Source: Streptomyces sp. P9-A2
Lineage (GTDB): Bacteria; Actinomycetota; Actinomycetes; Streptomycetales; Streptomycetaceae
Direction of reading: 5' to 3'
NCBI RefSeq assembly: GCF_036634175.1
Contig: NZ_JAZIFX010000001.1
Location: 2,542,001-2,606,000 of the forward strand
DNA: 64,000 nt
Part shown: in pieces, positions 34,045 to 44,616 of the stretch
How positions within the stretch are numbered: position 1 is the first letter of the stretch
How the letters are laid out: every line of letters starts with the position of its first letter
Made by a program: the position numbers and the translations under genes
The notes under the pieces: generated by a model
What the model saw: only the letters and a program-made list of their open reading frames with translations
The model's database searches: none
Told to the model about the DNA's origin: nothing

Positions 34045-35270
34045 GGCCGTACGAGATTCCGCAGGTCCGCGAAGCGGCGGTCGCCGATGCCGTTCACTTC
34101 CCGCAGTTCGTCCACCGAGCGGAAACCACCGTTGCGGGTGCGGTAGTCGAGGATGTGCTGGGCCAGTACGGGGCCGACCCCCGGGAGGCCGTCCAGCTGG
34201 TCCAGCGTCGCGATGTTGAGGGACACCGGTGTCGCGGCTCCGGCGCCCGGTGCCGTTCCGGCCGGGCCGCCCGCCGCCGGTGCCGGACCGACTCCCGGCG
34301 CCGATGCCGGTGCCGGGCCACCGACGATCAGCTGCTCCCCGTCCACGAGGAAGCGGGCCCGGTTGAGCCCTTCGGTGCTGGTTCCGGGCCGTACTCCGCC
34401 CGCCGCCCGCAGCGCGTCCGCGACCCGTGAGCCGGCCGGGAGACGGTGGACCCCCGGGTCGCGCACCTTGCCGCCGACGTCGACCACGATCTCGGGCAGC
34501 GCCGTACCCGCGCCCGCCACGCCCGTGCCCGTACTCGTGCCGCCGGCCTCGTCAGCGGCTCCCGCCGAGGCCACCGGCGGGCTCTCCGTTCCGTTCCCGC
34601 GGTGGGGCACGGCCGCCCCGACCACCTCCGGTGCCCGCACGGGCTGCGTCCGCCCGGCCCAGAAGTGCTGCACCGCGAACCCCACCGCCACCACCAGCAC
34701 CACCGACAGCGCGACCACGCTCCGCCGTTCCAGCCCGCACCGCGTCCGCACCCACAACGGCAGCCGTTCCCTCAACGCGAGCCCCACCCGACCGGTCGGC
34801 CGACGCTCCCCCGGCACCACCGGGTCCGGGGCGACCGGCTCGGGAACCTCCTCCCACGTCCGCCCGCCCCCGACGTCCACATCCCCCTCGGTCGCGACCG
34901 TGCCCCTCCGGGATCGCGCCACCGGCTCGTCCCCGTCATCCACGGCCCAGTTCGGCACACCCCGGGCACGCCCGGCCCCTCCGACGCCCCGGCTGTCGCG
35001 TCCGGCCGGTTCCCCGAACAGCGCCTCCGCCCTGCGCCGAAGCTCCTCCGCCGAGGCAGCACGGTCCCGTCCGTCCCGGAGCCGGTACGCGCGCCGAGCC
35101 CGCCCGCCGGGCCTCGGCCCGGTCCCCATGGCGATCCCGGCCCCGGCCCCGACAGTGGCCGGCCGACGGTGCCGGGCGCGGCCGTCGGACGCGGGCGCGC
35201 GGCCCGGGCCACTGGTCGCCGCCGCCGAACGTGAAAGGGAACGCGAACGTGATTGTGATCGAAGTGCCAT
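34041..35270 (-). CDS. comEA: ComEA-type helix-hairpin-helix DNA-binding protein
   Basis: 409 residues if ATG 35270 is the start (a GTG six codons upstream and an internal ATG are alternatives; no clear ribosome site was seen). A long basic N-terminal cytosolic region is followed by one membrane helix (SVVALSVVLVVAVGFAVQHFWAG). An SLBB domain comes next (IVVDVGGKVRDPGVHRLPAGSRVADALRAAGG), then two HhH motifs (LNIATLDQLDGLPGVGPVLAQHILDYR, FRSVDELREVNGIGDRRFADLRNLV). ComEA binds incoming DNA outside the membrane. It overlaps comEC by ATGA. Confidence 0.88.
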   Translation of the reverse strand: MALRSQSRSRSLSRSAAATSGPGRAPASDGRARHRRPATVGAGAGIAMGTGPRPGGRARRAYRLRDGRDRAASAEELRRRAEALFGEPAGRDSRGVGGAGRARGVPNWAVDDGDEPVARSRRGTVATEGDVDVGGGRTWEEVPEPVAPDPVVPGERRPTGRVGLALRERLPLWVRTRCGLERRSVVALSVVLVVAVGFAVQHFWAGRTQPVRAPEVVGAAVPHRGNGTESPPVASAGAADEAGGTSTGTGVAGAGTALPEIVVDVGGKVRDPGVHRLPAGSRVADALRAAGGVRPGTSTEGLNRARFLVDGEQLIVGGPAPASAPGVGPAPAAGGPAGTAPGAGAATPVSLNIATLDQLDGLPGVGPVLAQHILDYRTRNGGFRSVDELREVNGIGDRRFADLRNLVRP

Positions 35271-35387
35271 GCCAGGAGGATCGGGCACACCACCGCATTC
35301 GCGATGATCTTGCTTGATTCCCGTGGATTACTGCCTGGTTGTGGACAACTCCCTCACCCGCACGGGCCTGCGCAGGCCCGTGCGGCC

Positions 35388-36233
35388 TCACCGGGCCGAG
35401 ACCACGACCCCCAGCAGGCCGGGCCCCGTGTGCGCCCCGATCACCGCGCCGACCTCACTGACGTGCAGCTCGGTCAGCCCGGTCACCCGCACCTTCAGCC
35501 GGTCCGCGAGGGCCGAAGCACGTTCCGGGGCGGCGAGATGGTGGACGGCGATGTCGACGTCGGCGGCGCCCGCCCGCTCGGCCGCGATCTCCTCCAGGCG
35601 GGCGATGGCCTTCGACGCCGTGCGTACCTTCTCCAGGGGTTCGATACGGCCGTCGGTCAACTGGAGCAGCGGCTTCACGGCGAGTGCCGACCCCAGCAGG
35701 GCCTGCGCGGCCCCGATACGGCCGCCCCGGCGCAGATAGTCCAGGGTGTCGACGTAGAAGTAGGCGGCGGTGCCGACGGCCCGTTTCTCCGCGGCCGTGA
35801 CGGCCTCGTCCACGCTGCCCCCCGCCTCCGCGGCCTCCGCCGCCGCGAGCGCGCAGAATCCGAGCGCCATGGCGATCATGCCGGTGTCCACCACCCGCAC
35901 CGGCACCGGCGCCTCCCGGGCCGCGACGACCGCCGCGTCGTAGGTGCCGGAGAGTTCGGCGGAAAGGTGGAGGGAGACGATGCCCGTGGCGCCGGCCTCG
36001 GCGACCCTGCGATAGGTCTCGGCGAAGACCTCGGGGCCGGGCCGGGACGTCGTCACCGGCCGCCGCTTCTGGAGGGCCTGGGCGAGGGAGCGAGTGGAGA
36101 TCTCGGTGCCCTCCTCGAGCGCTCGGTCGCCGAGGACCACGGTCAGAGGGACCGCCGTGATGCCGTGCCGCTTCATCGTCCGGTCCGGAAGGTAGGCCGT
36201 TGAGTCGGTGACGATAGCGACATGGCGGGACAT
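35388..36233 (-). CDS. DegV family fatty-acid-binding protein
   Basis: 281 residues with the DegV layout: HVAIVTDSTAYLPDRTMKRHGITAVPLTVVLGD at the N-terminus, TSRPGPEVFAETYRRV, IVSLHLSAELSGTYDAA and VRVVDTGMIAMALGF. The lipid-binding domain follows, including YFYVDTLDYLRRGGRIGAAQALLG. In Gram-positives DegV/FakB proteins bind fatty acids and present them to a kinase (FakA); no kinase gene is visible here. The ATG has a leaderless -10 (TAACCT, seven bases upstream). It is 155 bp upstream of comEA. Confidence 0.93.
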   Translation of the reverse strand: MSRHVAIVTDSTAYLPDRTMKRHGITAVPLTVVLGDRALEEGTEISTRSLAQALQKRRPVTTSRPGPEVFAETYRRVAEAGATGIVSLHLSAELSGTYDAAVVAAREAPVPVRVVDTGMIAMALGFCALAAAEAAEAGGSVDEAVTAAEKRAVGTAAYFYVDTLDYLRRGGRIGAAQALLGSALAVKPLLQLTDGRIEPLEKVRTASKAIARLEEIAAERAGAADVDIAVHHLAAPERASALADRLKVRVTGLTELHVSEVGAVIGAHTGPGLLGVVVSAR

Positions 36234-36240
36234 GAGCTGG

Positions 36241-36246
36241 AGGTTA
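36241..36246 (-). promoter_or_regulatory. leaderless-type -10 element for degV
   Basis: TAACCT (reverse strand) lies seven bases before the degV-family ATG. No Shine-Dalgarno sequence intervenes. Confidence 0.45.
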
Positions 36247-36319
36247 CCTGGCGTACCGCCCTCTGGGCAGCCCGGCCCCGCCCGCCGGGTGGGGCCGTGT
36301 CCGGATCAGTGCGCCCGGA

Positions 36320-37096
36320 TCAAGTGGTGCTCTCCGGGCGGGGCTTCTTCTGCCACGGGTAGGTGGGACGCGGCGCGGCCGGTGTGATCGCGGGCCGCGC
36401 CGGTTCGGACGCGGGTTCCCGCGCGGCGTCGGACCGCGAGGTGTCCGGCCGGGTCCGACCGGCCGCCGGGCCGTCCGGGGCATGTGCTTCGGGCCGGCTC
36501 GGGGGCGAGGACGCCGACGTGGCCGCGGGCCCGGGTGCGGGCTGCCGGCCGGTGGTCGTCCAGTGCCGCAGGGCGCCGCTCTCGAGGTCGATCTGGGTGC
36601 TGAGCGAGTCGAGGTCGTCGTCCGCGAAGTGCTGGGCGCGGTCGCGGGCCGCCCAGCGCAGGGAGTCCGCCGACCGCGCGATGCGGTGGGTTCGCTCACG
36701 CAGCTCGGGCAGCCGCTTGCCGAGGGTGCCGCGGTCCGGTTCGGACTCCAGGCGCTTCAGTTCGGCGTCCAGTTCGTGCCCGTGCGCGCTGAGCCGCTCG
36801 AAAAGGCCGAGGGATTCCTTGAGGGACTGGTCCTCCGAGGCTCCGGACTGCAGCGCGTCCTGGGTGGCGCGCATGGACGTCCGCAGCTTGAGCCTGAGTT
36901 GGGCGATCTCACCGGCAGGGCCGGACTGGGCGAAGGACTTGACCTTCAAGGTGTGGTCCTCGACCGTGCGGCGGGCCTGGGTGAGGTGACGGTCCGCACT
37001 GCGCTTGGCGGCGCCGACGACCTTCACGGTGGCGTACACGCCCAGTATGACGAAGAGCATGAAGAGGAGGGCCATTACTGCGATCGCTGCTTCCAC
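36320..37096 (-). CDS. membrane-anchored coiled-coil protein, hypothetical
   Basis: 258 residues from the GTG at 37096, chosen because GGAGGAG lies four bases upstream (the frame opens to 37132). One N-terminal membrane helix (AAIAVMALLFMLFVILGVYATVKVV) is followed by about 130 residues of heptad-like helix (RSADRHLTQARRTVEDHTLKVKS ... ELDAELKRLESEPDRGTLGKRLPELRERTHRIARSADSLRW). A Pro/Ala-rich disordered tail ends in WQKKPRP. The layout suggests a cytosolic coiled coil hung on the membrane. I do not recognise a named family. It is downstream of leuS, behind a terminator. Confidence 0.72.
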   Translation of the reverse strand: MEAAIAVMALLFMLFVILGVYATVKVVGAAKRSADRHLTQARRTVEDHTLKVKSFAQSGPAGEIAQLRLKLRTSMRATQDALQSGASEDQSLKESLGLFERLSAHGHELDAELKRLESEPDRGTLGKRLPELRERTHRIARSADSLRWAARDRAQHFADDDLDSLSTQIDLESGALRHWTTTGRQPAPGPAATSASSPPSRPEAHAPDGPAAGRTRPDTSRSDAAREPASEPARPAITPAAPRPTYPWQKKPRPESTT

Positions 37097-37162
37097 GAGA
37101 CTCCTCCTCCGGGCCCTGGGGCCGCCCTCCACACACCGCGCCGTTCTTCCACGGTAAACGCT

Positions 37163-37205
37163 ACGGGCAGGCCCGGAGTTCCGGAGGAACCCCGGGCCTG
37201 CCCGT
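37163..37205. terminator. hairpin terminator downstream of leuS
   Basis: A 20-bp stem with one mismatch (ACGGGCAGGCCCGG... paired with ...CCGGGCCTGCCCGT) around a GGA loop. It lies 88 bp after the leuS stop and upstream of the next gene on the same strand. Confidence 0.88.
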
Positions 37206-37232
37206 AGGGGATCACCCCGAAGCCGCAGCCCA

Positions 37233-37268
37233 CGACCGGCCGACCGGCCGACCGGCCGACCGGTCGGC
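37233..37268. repeat. 8-bp GACCGGCC tandem repeat
   Basis: Four consecutive GACCGGCC units and a partial inverted unit lie between the leuS stop and its terminator. The unit is nearly self-complementary, so the transcript can form several alternative hairpins. Confidence 0.8.
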
Positions 37269-37292
37269 CGTCGCGGCCCCGGGCCTACGCCG

Positions 37293-40172
<2,880 letters not shown>

Positions 40173-40229
40173 GATCCTCAAAGCTCCATCGATCGTCTGC
40201 GCCCACGGCTGCTGCGACATTCGGAAATG

Positions 40230-40254
40230 AAAAATCCCCTCGCGCAGGAGGGGA
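40230..40254 (-). terminator. leuS attenuator terminator
   Basis: On the reverse strand GAGGGG-type stem (TCCCCTC/GAGGGGA, 7 bp, six-base loop) is followed by AUUUUU, a canonical intrinsic terminator and rare in this GC-rich genome. It lies between the leader peptide (40301-40339) and the leuS start, 58 bases upstream of it. Confidence 0.85.
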
Positions 40255-40255
40255 C

Positions 40256-40310
40256 GCCGCACCGATTCCGACCGACTGGTTCGACCACGGTCGGGACTGA
40301 TCAGTGCGGC
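40256..40310 (-). promoter_or_regulatory. leuS leader alternative RNA structure
   Basis: GCCGCAC within the last codons of the leader peptide (40310-40304) is complementary to GTGCGGC (40262-40256), directly before the terminator. Inside it CCGACCG pairs with CGGTCGG. Ribosome position on the leader would decide whether the first arm is free, as in transcription attenuation. Confidence 0.55.
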
Positions 40311-40339
40311 TCGCTAAGCAGAAGGCGTACGGCACGCAT
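40301..40339 (-). CDS. leucine leader peptide of leuS
   Basis: ATG at 40339 encodes [12 protein letters not shown] and a TGA: twelve residues with three consecutive leucine codons (CTT CTG CTT, two of them CTT, which is rare in this genome). It ends 46 bases before the intrinsic terminator and about 130 bases before leuS. Stalling at the leucine codons when charged tRNA-Leu is scarce is expected to prevent the terminator. No strong ribosome binding site is seen, so the transcript may be leaderless. It is inferred from sequence only. Confidence 0.75.
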   Translation of the reverse strand: MRAVRLLLSEPH

Positions 40340-40509
40340 GGCGCCAGGGTACCGCAGGCCCGGAGCGCACCGCGACGCACTTCGCCGCGCCCGCGGGAAG
40401 CACTCCACCCGACCAATTTTCTGAATATCAGTCAAAACTTACTCCGCGTAACATCCCCTATGGGGCATTACAGCAGCCGGATTGTCTTTTGATAACAGCG
40501 CAATAACTC

Positions 40510-40540
40510 AAACCTCGTACTCCCCGGTACAACGAGGTTT
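40510..40540 (+). promoter_or_regulatory. hairpin in the leader of the membrane protein gene at 40697
   Basis: AAACCTCGT and ACGAGGTTT form a perfect 9-bp stem with a 13-base loop. It lies in an unusually AT-rich part (40415-40515) of the 357-bp spacer between the leucine leader and the gene at 40697. An operator or 5'-UTR structure is possible; the promoters themselves were not pinned down. Confidence 0.45.
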
Positions 40541-40696
40541 AGAGTGCGCCCCGGGACCGCTTCTCCCGAACGTTCGGAGTTCCCCCATGAACCCTCGTCC
40601 AGACAGCAGCCCGCCGCCCGTTCAGGGCCGGTCGGCTGCCGGTCGGTCGTACCCGCATGCCGTCGTTCTTTCCGTCGTGACGTGGGGAGGTAGGGC

Positions 40697-42016
40697 ATGA
40701 GGCCGGACGACAGCACGGCGGACGACTGGTTCGCCGAGTTCCTCAACTTCGGCGTGGGCGTTCTGTCGCTCGTTTGCCTGAGCTGCTCGGTGATCTGGGG
40801 ACTGGTCGCCCAGGACCGGGTCCTGCTCGGTCCGCGCCAGCGCATCCTGGCGCAGGCGGTGCACCGGACGACCGCGGTCGCCTCGGTCGCCTTCCTGCTG
40901 GTGCACATCGGCATCAAGCTGGCCCTGGACCACACGACGTGGATCGCCGCGGTGATCCCCTTCGGCCTGCTCCTCACCGACGACGAGGCGGTGACCGGCA
41001 GGTCCTTCCTCATCGGCCTGGGCACCCTGGCCGGAATGCTGATGATCTTCGTCGGCATCACCGGCGTCCTGCGCAACCGCTTCGCCTCGCCGGCCCCCGT
41101 CGCGGCCCGCTGGCGCGCCATGCACATGCTGGCCTACCCGGCCTGGTGCGCCGCGCTGGTGCACGGGCTCTACGCGGGTCGATCGGCGAAGCCGATCTTC
41201 CTGATCCTGTACGGCCTGTCCCTGCTCGGCGTCATGGCGGCCCTCTTCCTGCGCGCCTCCCCGGCGCGGGTCAAGCGCAAGGTCGCCGACCGGGTCACCG
41301 CCGTGCTCGGCCTCGCCGAACAGCAGGGCCGCGACAAGCTCGACGAGAGCCGGGCCCGCTCCGCGGAGGCGTCGTCTCCCGGGTACGAGGGCGGCGGCAG
41401 ACGGGACTCCCGGCCCCGTTCCGAGCGCCCCGCGCCGGCCGCCCGGCCGTTGTACGAGACCGCCGAACGCGTCGCACCGCCGGCCCCGGACCCCGCGAAC
41501 GGCTTCGCGGCCGCCTACCGCGCGGTCTCCACCCCGCCCCAGCCGCAGCAGCCCCTCTACGCCGACCAGACCGCCCGCATGGAGCTGCCTCTGGACATGC
41601 AGCCCACGCAGGCCGTCCCCACCTTCGACGGCCAGATGATGGGCGGCCAGGCGATGGGCGGGCCGACCATGGGCGGACAGACCATGGAGGCACCGCGTGT
41701 GGACGGCCCCTCCAGCACCTCGGGCAGCTGGCCCGTCCCGTCCCCGCCGCCGGTCGGCGAAGCCCCGCCGTCGGCCTACGACCCGCTCCAGGACACCGGA
41801 TACAGCATCCCCACCTACGACAATTCGGCCGCCTCCGGCTACGGCTCGAGTGATGTGCGCGACACCGGTGAGTCGAACGGCCTCTACAACGCGTACAACC
41901 CGAGTGACACGTACAACAGCGGTCCCGCCACTGATCCATCTCCCGGTGCGTCGTACGACTTCGACGCACCGGGATCGGGCGAACCTTGGAACACGCCTTC
42001 CGGAGGCTTTAAGTGA
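40697..42016 (+). CDS. membrane protein with paired histidines (cytochrome b / ferric-reductase-like), disordered tail
   Basis: 439 residues from the ATG at 40697, with GGGAGGT upstream. About five membrane helices lie in the first 200 residues. Two helices carry spaced histidines: H56 and H70 (13 residues between), and H143 and H156 (12 between), the pattern of two b-type hemes in ferric-reductase-like or cytochrome b561 folds. Residues 200-439 are Pro/Gln/Ser/Tyr-rich and disordered, with a MGG-x repeat (MMGGQAMGGPTMGGQTM). The stop overlaps the start of the NuoF-like gene by four bases, so the two products probably work together. Confidence 0.8.
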   Translation: MRPDDSTADDWFAEFLNFGVGVLSLVCLSCSVIWGLVAQDRVLLGPRQRILAQAVHRTTAVASVAFLLVHIGIKLALDHTTWIAAVIPFGLLLTDDEAVTGRSFLIGLGTLAGMLMIFVGITGVLRNRFASPAPVAARWRAMHMLAYPAWCAALVHGLYAGRSAKPIFLILYGLSLLGVMAALFLRASPARVKRKVADRVTAVLGLAEQQGRDKLDESRARSAEASSPGYEGGGRRDSRPRSERPAPAARPLYETAERVAPPAPDPANGFAAAYRAVSTPPQPQQPLYADQTARMELPLDMQPTQAVPTFDGQMMGGQAMGGPTMGGQTMEAPRVDGPSSTSGSWPVPSPPPVGEAPPSAYDPLQDTGYSIPTYDNSAASGYGSSDVRDTGESNGLYNAYNPSDTYNSGPATDPSPGASYDFDAPGSGEPWNTPSGGFK

Positions 42017-43620
42017 ACGAGGCTCTGCCCGACGTACCCGAAGTCCGCGTCGTCGGGCTTCCCCAGCTCACGTCGGGCTTCGACCTTGTCGACCGGCTCG
42101 ATCTCCCCATGCACCTCAAGGTGCACGGGCCACTCGAACCCATGGGCGGCGAACAGCTCGCCCAGCTCTCTGAACGCATCAACCTCAGGGGACGCGGCGG
42201 CGCCGGCTTCCCCTTCCACAAGAAGCTGCGTTCGGTCGCCGAGACGGCGATCAAACGCGGCGTCCGGCCGGTCGTCGTCGTCAACGGCAGCGAGGACGAA
42301 CCGGCCTGCCGCAAGGACACGGTGATGATCAACCGTGCTCCGCATCTCATCCTGGACGGCGCACTGCTGTGCGCCGAGGCCATGGGTGCCCGCACGCTCG
42401 TGGTGGGGGTCACCCGGGAGTCCACCAAGCGCTCCATGGAGGCCGCGCTCGCCGAACGGGGCCTCAACAACGGGCGCCGGTCCGCGATGCGCGCCCGCGT
42501 GCAGCTCAACCCGGTGCGCATGGTCACGGGCGCCGCGGCCTCACTGATCCGCTCCATCGACGGTGGTCCGGCGATCCCGCCGGGCCGCAAGGTCAGCGCC
42601 TCGAAGAACGGTGTGGGCGGCGCGCCCACCCTGCTCTCCAACGCCGAGACCTTCGCGCAGCTCGCCATCGCCGCCCGCATCGGCCCGGAGCGCTACTGCA
42701 ACACCGGCTTGTACGACGAGCCGGGCACCGTCATGCTCACGGTCTCCGGGGCGGTCGCCCGCCCCATGGTGATCGAGGTCCCGACGGGCGTACCGCTGCG
42801 TTACGTCCTCCAGCTCGCCGGCGCGCCGCCGATGCCGCAGGGCGTGCTCACCGGCGGCTACCACGGCAAGTGGATCGACGCGGCGACCGTCAACGAGGCG
42901 ATCGTCTCCCGCAACTCCCTGGACGCGGTGGGCGGCGCGCTCGGCGCGGGCGCGATCCTGCCGATCAGCCAGGACACCTGTCCACTGGGCGAGTCCCTGA
43001 TGGTGGCGAAATGGCTGGCCGAGGAGAGCGCCGGCCAGTGCGGCCCCTGCTACCTGGGCCTGCCGGCCGCCGCGCGCGGCCTGGAGGACATCCTCAACGG
43101 CGGCGGCCCGGCCGCCCTGGAGGCCGTCAAGCAGGTCGCCAAGAGCGTGAAGCGGCGCGGCGCGTGTTCGCATCCGGACGGCTCCGCGATGTTCCTGGAG
43201 TCGACCGTCAAGGCGTTCACCGACGACCTCACCGCCCACGTCATGGGCAACGGCTGCGGGCGCCCCGTGGAGGGCGTGCTGCCGCTCTTCGAGGGCGGCA
43301 GGGCCCCTACGGGCATCCCGGGCGGGGGCGGGGAGGAGAACGGCCCCAGCCGCCAGAAGATCTTCGTCGACTGGACGCTGTGCCGGGGCCACGGCCTGTG
43401 CGCGGACATCCTCCCCGAGGTCTTCCAGCTCGGCGCGGACGGCTTCCCGACCGTCGCCCAGGCCCAGGTGCCACGCGACGCGGAGGCCAAGGCGATGCGC
43501 GCGGTGCGCCGCTGTCCGGCGCTGGCCCTGCGCGTCGAGGAGGGAGCGCAGTCCAAGGCGCCCTCCCGCAATCTGCCGGTACTCTCCCAGGGCCGCGGCC
43601 GGCGAGCGCTGGGCCGCTGA
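42013..43620 (+). CDS. NuoF-like flavo-iron-sulfur protein fused to a ferredoxin
   Basis: 535 residues from the GTG at 42013. The NuoF FMN/NADH fold shows LRGRGGAGFPFHKKL, VNGSEDEPACRKD and an SLBB-like part. The iron-sulfur region reads EESAGQCGPCYLGLPA ... GACSHPDG; compared with NuoF SCGxCxPC the first Cys is Ala. The C-terminus is a small ferredoxin (DWTLCRGHGLCADILPEVFQ ... RRCPALAL; C-x5-C plus CP). It is coupled to a diheme-like membrane protein by a 4-base overlap. It could pass electrons between NAD(P)H or ferredoxin and membrane heme; direction and partners are unknown. Confidence 0.87.
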   Translation: MNEALPDVPEVRVVGLPQLTSGFDLVDRLDLPMHLKVHGPLEPMGGEQLAQLSERINLRGRGGAGFPFHKKLRSVAETAIKRGVRPVVVVNGSEDEPACRKDTVMINRAPHLILDGALLCAEAMGARTLVVGVTRESTKRSMEAALAERGLNNGRRSAMRARVQLNPVRMVTGAAASLIRSIDGGPAIPPGRKVSASKNGVGGAPTLLSNAETFAQLAIAARIGPERYCNTGLYDEPGTVMLTVSGAVARPMVIEVPTGVPLRYVLQLAGAPPMPQGVLTGGYHGKWIDAATVNEAIVSRNSLDAVGGALGAGAILPISQDTCPLGESLMVAKWLAEESAGQCGPCYLGLPAAARGLEDILNGGGPAALEAVKQVAKSVKRRGACSHPDGSAMFLESTVKAFTDDLTAHVMGNGCGRPVEGVLPLFEGGRAPTGIPGGGGEENGPSRQKIFVDWTLCRGHGLCADILPEVFQLGADGFPTVAQAQVPRDAEAKAMRAVRRCPALALRVEEGAQSKAPSRNLPVLSQGRGRRALGR

Positions 43621-43627
43621 CACGGGT

Positions 43628-43662
43628 CCGTGCGGGCCGCCCCTCAGGGGCGGCCCGCACGG
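43628..43662. terminator. hairpin terminator after the NuoF-like gene
   Basis: A perfect 16-bp stem (CCGTGCGGGCCGCCCC with its complement) and a TCA loop, eight bases after the stop codon. Confidence 0.92.
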
Positions 43663-43680
43663 CCGCGCTTCCGACAACGC

Positions 43681-43720
43681 GTAGAGGGCGGATCATCCGA
43701 TCGGATGATCCGCCCTCTAC
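43681..43720. terminator. 40-bp perfect palindrome between tRNA-Ala and the NuoF-like gene
   Basis: GTAGAGGGCGGATCATCCGA is followed immediately by its exact reverse complement. It lies five bases downstream of the tRNA gene on the tRNA strand. It probably terminates the tRNA, though its perfection without a loop is unusual and fits a protein-binding site as well. Confidence 0.75.
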
Positions 43721-43725
43721 TGCTG

Positions 43726-43798
43726 TGGAGCTAAGGAGAATTGAACTCCTGACCTCCTGCATGCCATGCAGGCGCTCTACCAACTGAGCTATAGCCCC
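43726..43798 (-). tRNA. tRNA-Ala (anticodon GGC), copy 1
   Basis: 73-nt cloverleaf on the reverse strand: acceptor GGGGCTA/TAGCTCC (one G-U), D arm GCTC...GAGC, anticodon arm CCTGC-ATGGCAT-GCAGG with anticodon GGC, T arm AGGAG-TTCAATT-CTCCT and discriminator A. CCA is not encoded. The sequence is identical to copy 2 at 44544-44616. Confidence 0.96.
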
Positions 43799-43923
43799 AG
43801 GTCACATCCCGCCCGGTTGCCCCGGCGGCGACGCCAACTTTACACGGTCATCCGGGCCCGACACCACATCGATTCCGTTGCGCCCCGTTCTGTCCGTATT
43901 CTCACCTCAACCGCAACGCGCGG

Positions 43924-44157
43924 TCACGCGGTCACGAACGAATAGAAGCGTTTGAGCGTGCAGTGCTCCTCGAGGAGCCGGCCGTAGATCGGTTCCCCTT
44001 CGAGCTCGCGGTAGGTCTCGATCGGGTCGCCTTTTATGATCAGCGCCCGCGCGCACTCCTCGCACCAGTACTGGTAGTCGGGATTGACCGGCTCCATGTC
44101 CCGGACGATCGGCGTGCCTCTGCGGCACCAGTCGCACCTTCGCCTGTGGGCACCCAT
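43924..44157 (-). CDS. small zinc-ribbon protein
   Basis: 77 residues, starting MGAHRRRCDWCRRGTPIVRD. Two CxxC knuckles (C8/C11 and C32/C35, in CDWC and WCEECARAL) form a predicted zinc ribbon, followed by an alpha-helical tail (IETYRELEGEPIYGRLLEEHCTLKRFYSFVTA). No membrane segment is present. I do not recognise a named family; nucleic-acid or protein binding is plausible. Its ATG is three bases after the stop of the second small gene (44161), so the two are one transcription unit between the tRNA-Ala copies. Confidence 0.75.
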   Translation of the reverse strand: MGAHRRRCDWCRRGTPIVRDMEPVNPDYQYWCEECARALIIKGDPIETYRELEGEPIYGRLLEEHCTLKRFYSFVTA

Positions 44158-44160
44158 CGC

Positions 44161-44334
44161 TCAGCTCCAGCTGTGGCCGCAGGCCGTACATACGTAGGAG
44201 ACACCGCCGTTGCCACCGAGGACCGGGGCCGTGTCTGCGGAACCGGAGGAAGGACGGCGGAGTCGGGTCGAGGTCCGTCGTGTCAACACCCCGCCGAAGA
44301 GGTGGTCGACCTCCCCGTGGATGCTCGCAGGCAT
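44161..44334 (-). CDS. very small CxxC protein
   Basis: 57 residues from the ATG at 44334, with GGAGGGAG six bases upstream. MPASIHGEVDHLFGGVLTRR is followed by a Ser/Gly linker and a C-terminal single knuckle YVCTACGHSWS, half of a rubredoxin-type zinc ribbon. It could dimerise around metal or complete a site with the 77-residue neighbour. I do not know the family. The longer frame to 44388 lacks a ribosome site. Confidence 0.7.
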   Translation of the reverse strand: MPASIHGEVDHLFGGVLTRRTSTRLRRPSSGSADTAPVLGGNGGVSYVCTACGHSWS

Positions 44335-44498
44335 CAACAACTCCCTCCCGTCGGGCCGCGCCCCCTTCCGGCCGTTTGATTCTGCCACGGCCGGACCAAT
44401 ACGGTCAGCGACGCCGGGGTACCGGTCGGGATACGGCCGGGCGTCTCACAGAGGTATACGCCCGTCGGCGTCTCCCCGCTCAACCAGGGACAACGAAA

Positions 44499-44527
44499 GA
44501 TCCCGCCCTCGTACCGAGGACGGGATC
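44499..44527. terminator. hairpin downstream of tRNA-Ala copy 2
   Basis: GATCCCGcCCTCG pairs with CGAGGaCGGGATC across a short loop, and on the tRNA strand it is followed by CTTTCGTT. It ends the second tRNA transcript. Confidence 0.8.
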
Positions 44528-44543
44528 TTCGTCATGTGATCTG

Positions 44544-44616
44544 TGGAGCTAAGGAGAATTGAACTCCTGACCTCCTGCATGCCATGCAGGCGCTCTACCA
44601 ACTGAGCTATAGCCCC
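44544..44616 (-). tRNA. tRNA-Ala (anticodon GGC), copy 2
   Basis: Identical in all 73 positions to the gene at 43726-43798, with the same strand and orientation, 818 bp away. The flanking AGCTCCACAG bases are also shared over a few positions, as expected for a duplication. Confidence 0.96.

Noticed and set aside
40173..40340. T-box riboswitch for leuS
   Set aside because: The leader is too short, no T-box consensus or specifier loop is seen, and a leader peptide explains the terminator better.
43726..44616. tRNA-Ala pair as attachment sites of an integrated element
   Set aside because: There is no integrase or phage gene between them, and both copies are complete genes with their own terminators.
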